The position numbers were made by a program, and so were the translations under genes. A stretch of 64,000 nucleotides of DNA. Origin: Methanobacterium sp. GTDB taxonomy: Archaea; Methanobacteriota; Methanobacteria; Methanobacteriales; Methanobacteriaceae. The stretch lies in the NCBI GenBank assembly GCA_039666455.1, contig JAVSLW010000027.1, positions 1 to 64,000 on the forward strand, read 5' to 3'. This document shows, one piece after another, positions 34,967 through 45,032 of the stretch; within the stretch, counting starts at the first letter, position 1, and every line of letters starts with the position of its first letter. Under the pieces are notes generated by a model, which had not been told where the DNA came from, searched no databases, and was given only the letters and a program-made list of their open reading frames with translations.

Positions 34967-37195
34967 TTAGTATTGTGTAGCTTTCCACACAGTTACTCTT
35001 TTATTTTTATAAACTGATTTAAAATATGTAGAATTATCTTTTTCAACTATGAGTTTCATAAATATGGAATTTTCAAAAGTTTTATTCATAACTATGGCTT
35101 TTTCATCATCCATAAGCAATACAACACAAAAACTGCTTTTTTTGTCGGAATAACTCTTTTTTACCTCACCATTTTTAATTATCATTGAGCTGTATGGACT
35201 TTTATCCTCCCATTTTACATTACCAGTTTTTAAATCCATAAATACATCGTTACTTGTGTTTAAGAATGACTCATGTATTTTTATATTACCGACTGAATAC
35301 AGGGAATCACTTTCTTTTACTTTATTAAAGTCCCAATTACCAAATTTAAAAATCCATTTTCCAGTAATTATCATCTTATCGTGGGTTACAATTACAAATG
35401 GTTTCGGATTGTCTGGATGTGTGTAATTTAATATATTTTCAGCCTGTTTTTGATTTAAATCATAATCATTTATAAGAATATTTTTAGCAACTGTCTTATT
35501 AACTCCTAAAACGCGGTTTAAAATCTCAACACTTTTAGTAGTATTTTCGGTGTATTCATCTAAAGTTAGGTAGGCTGCATCTCCACTTGTTGAAAGCATT
35601 CTAAAAATACCGAAGGATAGGCTCTCATTACTTGTTGAAAAAGCCCGATTTATCCAGTAATCCCTTGAAGTGTTTGGAGATTTACCTTCAAATGTAAGGG
35701 GACTTTTATCAAATTGTCTTACAGGTAGAGTTTCAATATATGCTGATCTTCCATCAAAAACAACAGGACGGTTTGCAGTGGCCGTAAAAAAATGACCAAA
35801 ACTCCAATCTGAAATAATTACAGTATTAGGGGAGGTATTATTTTTAATCCACTCTGCGCTATTAAAAAGGTCGTCATTTGCAGCAGGAATTAGGGCTTTA
35901 CTGCTTGTAGGGACGTTTAGAATTGGGAGAACAATTAACAAAAGCATTATTGAAATATAGAAAAATCTTTTCACATTTTTCTTTATTTTTAGAGTTTTTA
36001 AATAATCCACAAAAATTCCAACTGTAATACCCGTGCTTATTGTAAGTGGAGGTATAAGTAACATAATAAATCTTGCACCCTTAAAAAGTGCTATAAAGCC
36101 GGATAAAGTCCATAAAACAAGGAAAATGTAAAAGAACCGGTCAATATTATTTGAAAGCCGTTTTTCAAGTGAGTTTTTTATTAAGATTCCTAAACTCAGA
36201 AATAGTCCTGAAATTCCTAATCCAAATAAAATTGGGTTTGTTTGAGTTATTATTTCATTTGCAGATGGTTTTCCAAGTTCAAAAATGGATATGTAAAGAT
36301 CGGGGAAGGGAGCCCATATGTTTTGAGTTCCTATTAATTTTATAAACTCAAAAAGGCCTGCAACCAATTTGAAAATATTTAAAAATCCTGTAAAGATCCA
36401 TATTAAGCTTATACTTCCCAAAAAGAATACAGCAAAGGTATAATAAATATTTTCTACATTTTTATCCTTTAATTTTCCATGTAGGATATAGAAAACAGAA
36501 GAAAAAAAGAGCATATAAAATAGATACTGCCATCCATTCCATGCCATTGAGAATAAAAACATGGAAAATGCTGATAAACCTGCAAAGATCATCCTTTTTC
36601 TTGTATTTTTACTTTGAATGGCTTCAGTAAAAAACAAAACCACCAGAATGGAAAATAAAATTATGAACATGTCAGTATCAAACCAGCCAGGAACACTCCT
36701 TGTAAAATAAAAAGGAGACATAACAGCTAAAAATCCTGCAGCTAAACCTCCATAAGCATTGGTAAGCCTACTTACTAAAAAATATGCAGGAATTCCGCAA
36801 AGAGGTGCAATGAAAACAGGAATCCAGAAACAAACTATTAGCAAGGAGGTATTGCTAAATAAATTAACTAACTTGTAAAAAAAAGCTGTGATATAAACAA
36901 TTAAAGGGGGATAATCCATAGGAACGCCAGGAGGATAATAAGAATGCAGATCCCATTCTCTGCCATTTATTTTAGTATCCCCAAGATAACCATGATCCAG
37001 GTAATTTTTAGTTAATCTGTAATTGTAATATGAATCAATCTCATACATATAGGGGAGATCGTTTTGATCTTTATAGAAACTTTTTTCATTATCTGGAATA
37101 CCTGAAAGATGAATTGATCCTGCTCTAAGAGTAAATCCCAATACAAAAATAACTAAAATAGCTATAATGGTTATTATTGTTTCTTTTTTTAACAT
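34967..37195 (-). CDS. aglB: AglB/STT3 oligosaccharyltransferase
   Basis: 742 residues. About 12-13 membrane helices span residues 1-430, with the external acidic motif YEIDSYYNYRL near residue 50 (metal and acceptor binding) and a second acidic site in PGWFDTDMF. A soluble C-terminal domain begins SAEWIKNNTSPNTVI. The place of the usual WWDYG motif reads SDWSFGHF. AglB moves a lipid-linked glycan to Asn of N-x-S/T in exported proteins. Its neighbours are pilin genes and a glycan-synthesis cluster, giving both substrate and glycan source. Confidence 0.9.
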   Translation of the reverse strand: MLKKETIITIIAILVIFVLGFTLRAGSIHLSGIPDNEKSFYKDQNDLPYMYEIDSYYNYRLTKNYLDHGYLGDTKINGREWDLHSYYPPGVPMDYPPLIVYITAFFYKLVNLFSNTSLLIVCFWIPVFIAPLCGIPAYFLVSRLTNAYGGLAAGFLAVMSPFYFTRSVPGWFDTDMFIILFSILVVLFFTEAIQSKNTRKRMIFAGLSAFSMFLFSMAWNGWQYLFYMLFFSSVFYILHGKLKDKNVENIYYTFAVFFLGSISLIWIFTGFLNIFKLVAGLFEFIKLIGTQNIWAPFPDLYISIFELGKPSANEIITQTNPILFGLGISGLFLSLGILIKNSLEKRLSNNIDRFFYIFLVLWTLSGFIALFKGARFIMLLIPPLTISTGITVGIFVDYLKTLKIKKNVKRFFYISIMLLLIVLPILNVPTSSKALIPAANDDLFNSAEWIKNNTSPNTVIISDWSFGHFFTATANRPVVFDGRSAYIETLPVRQFDKSPLTFEGKSPNTSRDYWINRAFSTSNESLSFGIFRMLSTSGDAAYLTLDEYTENTTKSVEILNRVLGVNKTVAKNILINDYDLNQKQAENILNYTHPDNPKPFVIVTHDKMIITGKWIFKFGNWDFNKVKESDSLYSVGNIKIHESFLNTSNDVFMDLKTGNVKWEDKSPYSSMIIKNGEVKKSYSDKKSSFCVVLLMDDEKAIVMNKTFENSIFMKLIVEKDNSTYFKSVYKNKRVTVWKATQY

Positions 37196-37291
37196 AATTG
37201 GTCATTTCCAGATTATATGCTCAAATTAAAGTTGTTTAGAGTGTTATTGTTTATATCATTAATTAATACGGTTTTATTTTGTAGATAGATG

Positions 37292-37447
37292 TTAGATAGA
37301 TGTTAATATATTCTGGTGTTTCCATATAAATCCTCTTGTATCTCCGTATTGTCCATCTAAATATCTTCCATTAGAGACGTTTCGTCCCGTCATCCATGCT
37401 ACTTTTTCAGTTAATTCATTTTGTGCCCATATAACATCGTTTTTTCT
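37292..37447 (-). pseudogene. Possible coding remnant
   Basis: An open stretch of about 51 codons without a usable start. It reads protein-like (VIWAQNELTEKVAWMTGR, YLDGQYGDTRGFIWKHQ), balanced in composition unlike random AT-rich frames, and ends at a tandem AGATAGATGTT repeat (37284-37304). I do not recognise the family. It lies between aglB and a GT39-type gene and may be the 3' end of a lost gene. Could be chance. Confidence 0.25.
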
Positions 37448-37488
37448 CTATAAAATTTATCTAAATCTTTTTTTTGCATTTATACTTA

Positions 37489-39195
37489 TTAACTCATCTT
37501 TTCATATAACGTTATTTTTCCAAACTTTTCAATTGGTTTATATGATGTTAGATTTAATCCGTGTCTAATACTGAAGTAGTAATCAACACTATTTTCATTC
37601 AGTTTATTGTTATATGCTATATTATCCTGTGAATTTGGATTGTAGCCCTTTAGTTCATAAAAATATTCGTTTCCATCCTTAAGAATTGGCATAGGAGTAA
37701 CATTCATTTTTAAATACCAGCTATAATGTGGCCAGTAAAAGTCAGCATAGATAATTTTAGTTTTATAAGAAGGATCATAGTTTTTTAGCCAGTTGCTTGA
37801 AATTATAACGTTTTCTGTATCTGGATCTTCCATTGGCAAGCTGTTTAAAAAACCTATAGTTGATATAAGGATCATAAATATCAAAATAGGAGATAAAATT
37901 GATTTAAAATCTATATTTCTAATTTTAATATGTATTTTGTCTGAAATTCCGTTTAATCCTAATATTAAAAAATATGCAAATGCGGGAGCCATTAAAATAA
38001 AATATCTATCTACTTTAATCGCAAAAATGCTATGAAATATGAAATAAATCATAAACCATGATAAAAAGAGCAAATCAATGTCAATATTTGCGTTAGATCT
38101 TTTTAAAAGTTCGTATGATATGTATCCTATTAAAAGGAATAAAATTTCACTTAGTATAATAGATTTTTCACCGAATGCAGCGAAAAAAATGATGATTAAA
38201 ATGATAAATGCGATTAATTTTATTTTTTTGAATTTATTCGCTTTTTTAAACTTAATTAACGGATTAAGGCCCTTTATTTCATTAAAATTTTTAATCAGGT
38301 AAATAATAATTCCTGATAATATAATTAAGATTATAAAAGTACCTGTTATCCCTATATTATGTGTTAAATTGCTTAAATAGTAAAATATTTCTGGATTGTA
38401 AGCAAAATGCTCATTTGGATCTATTTGTTGAGCTGTGCCAGAAAAAGAAATAAATGGAGAGATAAAATTGAGTTTACTTGAAAAAAATAAGACAGATATT
38501 AAAGTTAAAACTGATATCAAAATTCCAATTATTATATCATTTAATTTTTTTATATGTTGCCTATTTATTAGCAGATAAAGTCCTATAGGCAATATAATTA
38601 AAGCTGCAAGATATCTTGTTAAAAATGCAATAATCAGGAGGGGGAATGGTAAGTAGAAATATTTTGAATTCTTTTTAACAGCTAAAATTGTGAAATAGAG
38701 GGCCCAGATTGAAAATGAAACGCTTGCAATGTCTGTATAACCTGCACCTATCCATATAATTACAGCAGGAAATGTTGCAAATAGTAAAGACCCTAAAAAG
38801 CTCATAACGGGATTAAAGCACAAATTAAATAGTAAATATAATCCAATTATACCAAAAATAAATAAAATTCCGTCAATAAGTAAAATGATGGTTTCTGATA
38901 CATAATCAAGCCTGAAAAATATGGATGTTAAAAACGATAGAAATGGGGGTCTGGCTAAATCAGAATATCCTATGCCTTTTCCAGCAAATTCAAGTGCATT
39001 TGCAAGGAAATCATAAGTATCCCATCCTGGGCCGAGATTGATTTGAATTGTTGTTATATAATAAGTAATTAAACTTACAATTATTAGTAGTATAAACAAG
39101 AGTAATGATTTGTGTGTTTTAAAGTTATTTTTATTGTTAAGCAAAAAATCACTTCTCATCTTTTTTTGCATGCTACTTAAAATAGTATTCTTCAT
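37489..39195 (-). CDS. GT39-type membrane glycosyltransferase, copy A
   Basis: 568 residues. After an N-terminal cytoplasmic stretch of about 30 residues come around 11-12 hydrophobic helices; the first external loop holds LGPGWDTYDFLANALEFAGKG and an ARPPFLSFL segment, as in ArnT/PMT-like enzymes that use polyprenyl-phosphate sugars. A soluble C-terminal part (about 460-568) follows. A close relative lies at 49864-51558; both share KVDRYFILMAPAFAYFLILGL-type segments. Probably adds one sugar to a lipid-linked or protein-linked glycan outside the cell. Confidence 0.75.
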   Translation of the reverse strand: MKNTILSSMQKKMRSDFLLNNKNNFKTHKSLLLFILLIIVSLITYYITTIQINLGPGWDTYDFLANALEFAGKGIGYSDLARPPFLSFLTSIFFRLDYVSETIILLIDGILFIFGIIGLYLLFNLCFNPVMSFLGSLLFATFPAVIIWIGAGYTDIASVSFSIWALYFTILAVKKNSKYFYLPFPLLIIAFLTRYLAALIILPIGLYLLINRQHIKKLNDIIIGILISVLTLISVLFFSSKLNFISPFISFSGTAQQIDPNEHFAYNPEIFYYLSNLTHNIGITGTFIILIILSGIIIYLIKNFNEIKGLNPLIKFKKANKFKKIKLIAFIILIIIFFAAFGEKSIILSEILFLLIGYISYELLKRSNANIDIDLLFLSWFMIYFIFHSIFAIKVDRYFILMAPAFAYFLILGLNGISDKIHIKIRNIDFKSILSPILIFMILISTIGFLNSLPMEDPDTENVIISSNWLKNYDPSYKTKIIYADFYWPHYSWYLKMNVTPMPILKDGNEYFYELKGYNPNSQDNIAYNNKLNENSVDYYFSIRHGLNLTSYKPIEKFGKITLYEKMS

Positions 39196-39668
39196 ATCGG
39201 AATCATAGCTATAAAATTCATTTTTCTATATTTCTAGTTCTATACGTAATCTTTTGTGGGAGATAAATAAATCATCCAGCTAATTATCTATTTACATTCT
39301 ACTTACTGTTAATTATTTGCAATAAAAATATGATGTGATACTCTGTAATTTTTGAGAGTTTATATATTAGTTATTTGATCTTTTAGGATATTTTTAGTAT
39401 CGGGAATTCCATAAATATATAAAAATAAGTTTATATTTATGCAGAACTAGGAAAATATGGCTGAAATAATAACTAATTCAATGATTAACTCTTTTTTAAT
39501 ATTTTATCATTTTAAATAATAAGTTTTGATATATTACTAATTTTCAAATGTCAGAACATAAATTGGGTTTACTAAAATAGCTTTTTAAATTATACACTCG
39601 TAAAAATTTAATTTTTGGATTTTTTACAATATACATCTAAAATTTGATTAGAAAAAACATAAATACTT
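39196..39668. other. AT-rich intergenic region
   Basis: About 470 bases of strongly AT-rich sequence between divergent genes. Several TATA-like runs are present (for example around 39410-39425), but I can assign none with confidence, and see no gene. Confidence 0.3.
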
Positions 39669-39806
39669 GTGAGTAATAAACTTTTAATAGGATTAAAATT
39701 GTTCTTTTCGATAATAATAAGTATCGAAGGAATAATAATTGTAATAATCATGCCAATTCCGTTAATTTGCCATAAATATGATAAAAAACGAATAAAAAGG
39801 GAATAA
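39669..39806 (+). CDS. Possible small membrane protein
   Basis: 45 residues from GTG: SNKLLIGLKLFFSI, a strongly hydrophobic Ile-rich helix (SIEGIIIVIIMPIPLI), and a basic tail KYDKKRIKRE. The inside-positive pattern is that of a one-pass membrane peptide. No ribosome site is evident and no homologue is recognised. It lies 72 bases ahead of an acyltransferase gene. It may be chance in AT-rich DNA. Confidence 0.3.
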   Translation: MSNKLLIGLKLFFSIIISIEGIIIVIIMPIPLICHKYDKKRIKRE

Positions 39807-39878
39807 AACTGAATGAAGTTATACTATGAGTGATTGTAATGATTATTTCAATAATAACCATAGGAGAATGAGAATACA

Positions 39879-40520
39879 ATGCCATTTTTAAAAAACATTT
39901 TAGGTTCTGGGAATATTCCAAAGTTTAGAAATATTTTAGGGCCAGATACTAAAATTAGTGGAAATCCCAGGATTCAGGAAAATGTAACTATTGGCGTGAA
40001 ATATAAAATAAGATCTAAATCTCCGATTATTGGGGAAAATGCACTCATTCGTTCAAATACAGTCATATATGATGATGTTAACATAGGAAACGATTTCAGG
40101 TCAGGTCATGGTGTCGTAATTAGAGAAAAAACCAGAATTGGTAATAATGTCCTTATAGGAACCAATTCAGTGATAGAAGGAAATTGTGACATAGGAAATG
40201 ATGTTAGCATCCAATCAAATGTTTACATCCCAACAAACATGCTAATCGAGGATTATGTTTTTATTGGTCCATGTGCTTGTTTTACCAATGATAGATATCC
40301 TATAAGAATTGATTTTGATCTTAAAGGGCCAACCATCAGAAAGGGTGCATCAATTGGTGCAAATTCAACATTTTTATCAGATTTAGAGATTGGAGAAGGC
40401 GCAATGATAGCTGCCGGGGCAATTGTTACAAGGGATGTACCTCCATTTTACCTTGCAATAGGTGCTCCTGCCAGACTTAAACCTCTTCCAAAGCATTTAA
40501 TGGTTCAAAATAAAATTTAA
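39879..40520 (+). CDS. Hexapeptide-repeat (left-handed beta-helix) acyltransferase
   Basis: 213 residues. Repeated [I/V]G-x-x-x-x-[I/V] turns from about residue 40 to 180 ([40 protein letters not shown]) form the beta-helix, with the typical loop [12 protein letters not shown] and end [22 protein letters not shown]. Such enzymes acetylate (or otherwise acylate) amino sugars or sugar hydroxyls. It is convergent with the epimerase gene, two bases apart, at the edge of the glycan cluster, so a modified surface sugar is the likely product. Confidence 0.8.
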   Translation: MPFLKNILGSGNIPKFRNILGPDTKISGNPRIQENVTIGVKYKIRSKSPIIGENALIRSNTVIYDDVNIGNDFRSGHGVVIREKTRIGNNVLIGTNSVIEGNCDIGNDVSIQSNVYIPTNMLIEDYVFIGPCACFTNDRYPIRIDFDLKGPTIRKGASIGANSTFLSDLEIGEGAMIAAGAIVTRDVPPFYLAIGAPARLKPLPKHLMVQNKI

Positions 40521-40521
40521 C

Positions 40522-41622
40522 TTATTTATTATTTTTAATAGCACTATTGGAATAATTTTTAAGAATAGAAACTATTTTTTTCGACGTCCCTTGCTTTATA
40601 GGTGCTTTAATGTTCTTCATTTTATCTAACTCATGTTCATTATCAAGTAAATCAGTTATAGTGCTAACAATGCTTTCATAGCCTGTTCCAATCAGCATAT
40701 TTTTCCCTATATCTACAAGATATTTCCATTCGGTATTTTCTCTTAAAATCAAACAAGGAACATCTAAAATCCCTGCTTCTTCCTGTATTCCACCAGAATC
40801 TGTCATTGTGAATTTTGAATTTGTCAATAATCCTATAAAGTCTTTGTAGCCGAGTGGTTCAGTTAATAAAATGTTTTTGTTTATTTCAATGTCATTTGAT
40901 TCAATTATCTTTTTTGTTCGAAGATGTAATGGGAATACTATTTTTATTTTATCTGCAATTACATTTATTGCACTTATAATTTCTTTAAGTTTATCAGGAT
41001 CCGTATTTTCCTGTCTGTGGATTGTTAATAAAGCATAATCCTGTTTTTTTAGATTCTTTTCTTTTAAGCTATTTGAATCGAAGAAATTGACTATGCGTAA
41101 ACAGGCGTCCACAGATGTGTTACCTACAAGGTAAACCATGTCTTTTTCTATTCCTTCCACCGCTAAATTTCGAGTAGCATCTTCATCTGGTGCAAATAAA
41201 ATATCAGAAGAGTGATCAACTAAAATACGATTTAATTCTTCAGGCATTTTTTTGTCAAATGATCTACAACCTGCTTCAACATGTACTACTTTAATATTGA
41301 GCTTTGAAGCTGTAATTGCGCCTGCAAGGGTGGAATTTGTATCTCCCTGGACAACTACAATGTCTGGATTCTCCTTTAAAAGCACTTTTTCAATTTCCAT
41401 CATCATTTTCCCGGTTTGTGCAGCATGTGTTCCAGATCCAACCTTCAGGATATAATCACAATTCCGCAAGCCTAATTCCTCAAAAAAGATTTTGTCCATA
41501 TTATATGAGTAATGCTGCCCTGTGTGAATTAAAATGTGGTCAAATTCTTCATCAAGTAGTGGGATAAGGGGAGAAAGTTTAATTATCTCAGGCCGGGTTC
41601 CAAATATTGTTGCAATTTTCAT
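40522..41622 (-). CDS. wecB: UDP-N-acetylglucosamine 2-epimerase (non-hydrolysing)
   Basis: 366 residues. GTRPEIIKLSPLIP at the N terminus, HTGQHYSYNMD, VQGDTNSTLAG, HVEAGCRSFDKKMPEE, LTIHRQEN and TDSGGIQEEA are all diagnostic of WecB. It converts UDP-GlcNAc to UDP-ManNAc, a precursor of uronate or other surface sugars. The start MKIATIFGTRP at 41622 has no ribosome site and lies 24 bases from a TATA element, implying a leaderless transcript. The longer frame to 41661 would run across that promoter. Confidence 0.9.
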   Translation of the reverse strand: MKIATIFGTRPEIIKLSPLIPLLDEEFDHILIHTGQHYSYNMDKIFFEELGLRNCDYILKVGSGTHAAQTGKMMMEIEKVLLKENPDIVVVQGDTNSTLAGAITASKLNIKVVHVEAGCRSFDKKMPEELNRILVDHSSDILFAPDEDATRNLAVEGIEKDMVYLVGNTSVDACLRIVNFFDSNSLKEKNLKKQDYALLTIHRQENTDPDKLKEIISAINVIADKIKIVFPLHLRTKKIIESNDIEINKNILLTEPLGYKDFIGLLTNSKFTMTDSGGIQEEAGILDVPCLILRENTEWKYLVDIGKNMLIGTGYESIVSTITDLLDNEHELDKMKNIKAPIKQGTSKKIVSILKNYSNSAIKNNK

Positions 41623-41635
41623 GTAGATTAATTGG

Positions 41636-41652
41636 AAAAAAATATAAATAAG
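41636..41652. promoter_or_regulatory. Shared TATA element between two divergent leaderless genes
   Basis: The core AATATAAATA (41641-41650) reads TATTTATATT on the other strand. Its centre is about 24 bases from the start codon at 41622 (minus) and 25 bases from that at 41671 (plus), the standard archaeal TATA-to-start-site distance in both directions. Neither gene has a Shine-Dalgarno site, so both probably begin transcription at the start codon. Confidence 0.55.
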
Positions 41653-41670
41653 CCTTTCCACAGCATTATC

Positions 41671-42615
41671 ATGAAAATATCAGTGATTATTCCAATGTAC
41701 AACGAGGAAGAAAATGCCTTGAATACTCTTTCTAAGGTAAACGATGTTTTAAAAGATTATGATGATTACGAAATCATTGCAGTTGATGACGGCAGTGCTG
41801 ATGATACTTTTAAATTAGCCAGCGAATTCGCCTCTAAAAATAATGATATTAAAATTTTACAGCATTCTGTAAATGTGGGGATGGGTAGGGCTATAAGAAC
41901 AGGATTTGATAATTCAAAGGGAGATATAATTGTCACCATTGATGCAGACTTAAGCTACAAACCTGATCATATTCATAGACTTGTAAATGAGCTTATAAAT
42001 GATGAAACAGTTGATATAGTGGTGGGATCTCCATATATGGAAGGGGGAGGGGTTAACAATGTACCTCCTTTCAGGTTATTTATAAGCAAAGCAGCAAATA
42101 AGTTTGTAGGATTTTCAATGGCAGAAAATCTTAGTACAGTTACTGGAGTTTTACGTGCTTATAGGAGAGAAGTCGTTGATTCTTTGGAGTTAGAATCAAA
42201 TGGTACAGATATTAACCTTGAAATTCTGTCAAAAGCAAGTGCAACAAGGTTTAAAATTAAAGAAATCCCTGCATTGCTTGAAGGTAGGGAATTAGGCCAA
42301 TCAAAATTGAAGTTCAGGGCTAAAACAATATCACATGTATTATTTTCATTTTATGAGAAACCTATAATGTTGTTTGGTGCTATTGGGATATTTTTATTAT
42401 TTATTGGATTAATAAGTGCAATATATTTATTTTATGAATATTTAACAGGTATTTTAGATCCTACAAGACCTTTAATGCTATTTATGGTATTAATGATACT
42501 TTCAGGGATACAAATATTGATTTTTGGATTTGTAGCAACTCAAATAAGTCTTCTTAAAAGGGAAATATACATAGTTCAGAAGGAAAACAGATTGATTAGA
42601 AAAAGAATGAAATAA
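41671..42615 (+). CDS. Family 2 glycosyltransferase, DPM1-like with C-terminal membrane helices
   Basis: 315 residues. GT-A domain: [38 protein letters not shown] (DxD) and [11 protein letters not shown]. Two helices at about 235-260 and 275-300 anchor it in the membrane. This layout suits dolichyl- or polyprenyl-phosphate sugar synthases that make the lipid-linked donors used by GT39 enzymes and AglB. Start at 41671 (MKISVIIP) is probably leaderless; 41632 would include promoter sequence. Confidence 0.85.
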   Translation: MKISVIIPMYNEEENALNTLSKVNDVLKDYDDYEIIAVDDGSADDTFKLASEFASKNNDIKILQHSVNVGMGRAIRTGFDNSKGDIIVTIDADLSYKPDHIHRLVNELINDETVDIVVGSPYMEGGGVNNVPPFRLFISKAANKFVGFSMAENLSTVTGVLRAYRREVVDSLELESNGTDINLEILSKASATRFKIKEIPALLEGRELGQSKLKFRAKTISHVLFSFYEKPIMLFGAIGIFLLFIGLISAIYLFYEYLTGILDPTRPLMLFMVLMILSGIQILIFGFVATQISLLKREIYIVQKENRLIRKRMK

Positions 42616-42656
42616 TAATCAATTGGATTATATTGCAAATCATGTGGAGACCTGAA

Positions 42657-43838
42657 ATGAGTAAAATCAAAGTTTTAATGATATCTTGTTTATCATTAAA
42701 AGGATTATATGATGGATCTATAGTTAGAGGTGTGGATACGTATGAAGAAAAATTAAAATCACATCTTTTAAAACGCAATGATATAGAAATACATTTAATA
42801 GAAATTGGCAGGGAAAATAAAAAATTCAAAAAGAGTAATTTATTTATTCATGTAATAAAAAAAGGAAGATTAGCTAATGTTTTATATTTTCCTGTACTTT
42901 TATTTAAAATGAACCACAAAATAAGGGATATTAACCCTGATATTATACATGTTTTCTCAACAGGCTGTATTTATGGGATGCTGGCATTAATTCTCCGTAA
43001 AAAGTACACATCACTGGTTACTGCGTATGGCATTATAGCAAAAGAAGCAAAACATTATAGGGCAGACTATAAAGGAGATTTCAGAAAATATTATGCACAC
43101 ATATTCTTTACATTGCCTCGGAAGGTTTATGAAAGATATATTTTCTCTAAAATTCCAAATGTAGTGGTTGATTCAGAATCTATCAAAGAATTAGTTAATT
43201 TCTGGACAAATTCTAAAATATATGTTGTTCCTGCAGGTGTGGAGTATGAAAAGGTTAAAAGAATAGGTAGGGCATGTGATTTAAATGAAAATCCTGATAT
43301 TTTCTTTGTAAATAACCTGCAAAAAATTAAGGGTGCAGATATTTTAATTAAGTCTATTCCGTTAGTTATGGATTCTTTTCCAGATGTTTGCGTTTATATT
43401 GCAGGTATTGGACCTCAAGAAAATAAATTAAAAACTTTAGTTAAAGAACTAAATTTAGAGAAACAGGTAAAATTTTTAGGATTTATTTCTGATAAAGAAA
43501 AATATCAGTATTATAGTACGAGTAAAATTGTTGTTATTCCTTCAAGATGGGATTGTCAGCCAGCAGCATTTTTTGACGCAGCAGCTTTAGGTAAACCAGT
43601 AATAGCATCAGATATGTCTAATCCCGGGGTTTTAATCGATGGAAAAACAGGTTTGATATTTAAATCTGAAAATTTTGAGGATTTAGCAGTTAAAATAAAA
43701 ATTTTATTGGGAAATGAAAAAATGAGAGAAGATATGGGAATAAAAGCTCAAAAAAATATTGCCAAATATGATTGGGATGAAGTTGCTGCTCACTATTTTA
43801 AGATTTATAAAGAAATAATAACGAATTTTAACAATTAA
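42657..43838 (+). CDS. Family 4 glycosyltransferase
   Basis: 393 residues. Two Rossmann domains: an N-terminal one with VLMISCLSLKGLYDG, and a C-terminal one with PAGVEYEKV, VNNLQKIKGADILIKSI, and the donor-sugar motif VIPSRWDCQPAAFFDAAALGKPVIA with the conserved Glu position replaced (DCQPAAFFD in place of E-G-x7-E). It transfers sugars from nucleotide donors in the cytoplasm. Follows the GT2 gene by about 40 bases on the same strand; GGAG lies upstream of the ATG. Confidence 0.82.
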   Translation: MSKIKVLMISCLSLKGLYDGSIVRGVDTYEEKLKSHLLKRNDIEIHLIEIGRENKKFKKSNLFIHVIKKGRLANVLYFPVLLFKMNHKIRDINPDIIHVFSTGCIYGMLALILRKKYTSLVTAYGIIAKEAKHYRADYKGDFRKYYAHIFFTLPRKVYERYIFSKIPNVVVDSESIKELVNFWTNSKIYVVPAGVEYEKVKRIGRACDLNENPDIFFVNNLQKIKGADILIKSIPLVMDSFPDVCVYIAGIGPQENKLKTLVKELNLEKQVKFLGFISDKEKYQYYSTSKIVVIPSRWDCQPAAFFDAAALGKPVIASDMSNPGVLIDGKTGLIFKSENFEDLAVKIKILLGNEKMREDMGIKAQKNIAKYDWDEVAAHYFKIYKEIITNFNN

Positions 43839-43889
43839 AATCCCTTGACTTTAAGCTAACTCGAACATCCATTTATTAAAATATTTATT

Positions 43890-45032
43890 TCAACTTTCTT
43901 CAATAATTTGTCTTATAGACTCTAAAACAAGATTAATCTGAGTTTCAGACATTCCAGAATAAAGAGGTACTGAAACAGTATGTTTACCAACAAATTCTGT
44001 TTTTGGTAGTATTCCTTCTTGATAGCCAAATAATTTTTTATAATATGTAAACACATGGACTGGAGGATAGTGAATACTTGTCTGTATCCCTTTATTTTTT
44101 AATTTATCCATTAAATCATTTCTGGATATTTGTTTAGAAAGTAATATTGGAAAAATATGGTAAGAAAAAGTGCCCTTATACTTATTAAATGGAATCACTA
44201 TTTCCGGAATTTTTTTTAGGTTTTTAATATATTCTTCAGTTATAATTTTTCTTTTTGAATTGTTGTCATCTAGTTTTTTTAGCTGGACCAAACCAATGGC
44301 AGATGCTATTTCATTAATCCGGTAATTGAATCCAATATCAACAACATCATAACTGTATGCATGACCCTTATGTCTATCCCATGTTAATGTGTTCATACTG
44401 TGGGATCTCATTATTCTTATTTTTTGGGCGAGATCGTTATTATCAGTGACAATCATTCCTCCTTCACCAGTTACTATATTTTTATTGGCAAAAAAGCTGA
44501 AACAACCGATTTCTCCTATCGTACCACATTTTTTTCCTTTAAGTTCTGCACCGGGTGCGTGAGCCACATCTTCTATGATTTTTAAGTTATGATCATCTGC
44601 AATTTCGGCAATTGCATCCATATCACATGGATAACCTCCATAATGGACTACTATAATGGCTTTAGTTTTACTAGATACTTTTTCTAAAATACTTTCTGGA
44701 GAAATGTTAAAGTCTTCTTTACTTGTTATATCTGCAAAAACAGGTTTAGCTCCACAATATAAAACGGAATTTGCAGTAGCAACAAAAGTTAGGGATGGAA
44801 CTATTACTTCATCTCCTTTTCCTACTCCAAGGACTTTATTGGCTATATGTAATGCGGCAGTGCCATTTGAAACACCAAATGCATTTTTTGCCCCTAAATA
44901 CTCAGCAAATTTAATTTCGAATTTTTGAGTTACAGGACCCATAGAAAGCCATTTGGATTTTAATACATTTTCCACACTTTTAATTTCTTCTTCGCCAATA
45001 TCAATATCGGATAATGGAACTTGCTGCATCAT
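43890..45032 (-). CDS. DegT/DnrJ/EryC1 family PLP-dependent sugar aminotransferase
   Basis: 380 residues. Motifs: LSDIDIGEEEIKSVENVLKSKW, FGVSNGTAALHIA, PSLTFVATANSV, IIEDVAHAPGAE, and SFFANKNIVTGEGGMIVT, where the PLP Lys of the usual SF-x-x-x-K is in FFANKNI. It installs an amino group on a 4-keto sugar nucleotide. The dehydratase two genes upstream makes such a 4-keto sugar, so the pair makes an amino-deoxy sugar. The aminotransferase and nucleotidyltransferase genes abut. Confidence 0.88.
   Translation of the reverse strand: MMQQVPLSDIDIGEEEIKSVENVLKSKWLSMGPVTQKFEIKFAEYLGAKNAFGVSNGTAALHIANKVLGVGKGDEVIVPSLTFVATANSVLYCGAKPVFADITSKEDFNISPESILEKVSSKTKAIIVVHYGGYPCDMDAIAEIADDHNLKIIEDVAHAPGAELKGKKCGTIGEIGCFSFFANKNIVTGEGGMIVTDNNDLAQKIRIMRSHSMNTLTWDRHKGHAYSYDVVDIGFNYRINEIASAIGLVQLKKLDDNNSKRKIITEEYIKNLKKIPEIVIPFNKYKGTFSYHIFPILLSKQISRNDLMDKLKNKGIQTSIHYPPVHVFTYYKKLFGYQEGILPKTEFVGKHTVSVPLYSGMSETQINLVLESIRQIIEES

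Noticed and set aside
37281..37304. Tandem AGATAGATGTT as a CRISPR-like or iteron repeat
   Set aside because: Only two adjacent copies; treated as a local duplication.
41623..41661. 13-residue extension of the WecB-type epimerase
   Set aside because: It is translated promoter sequence containing the TATA element; the family starts at MKIATIFGTRP.
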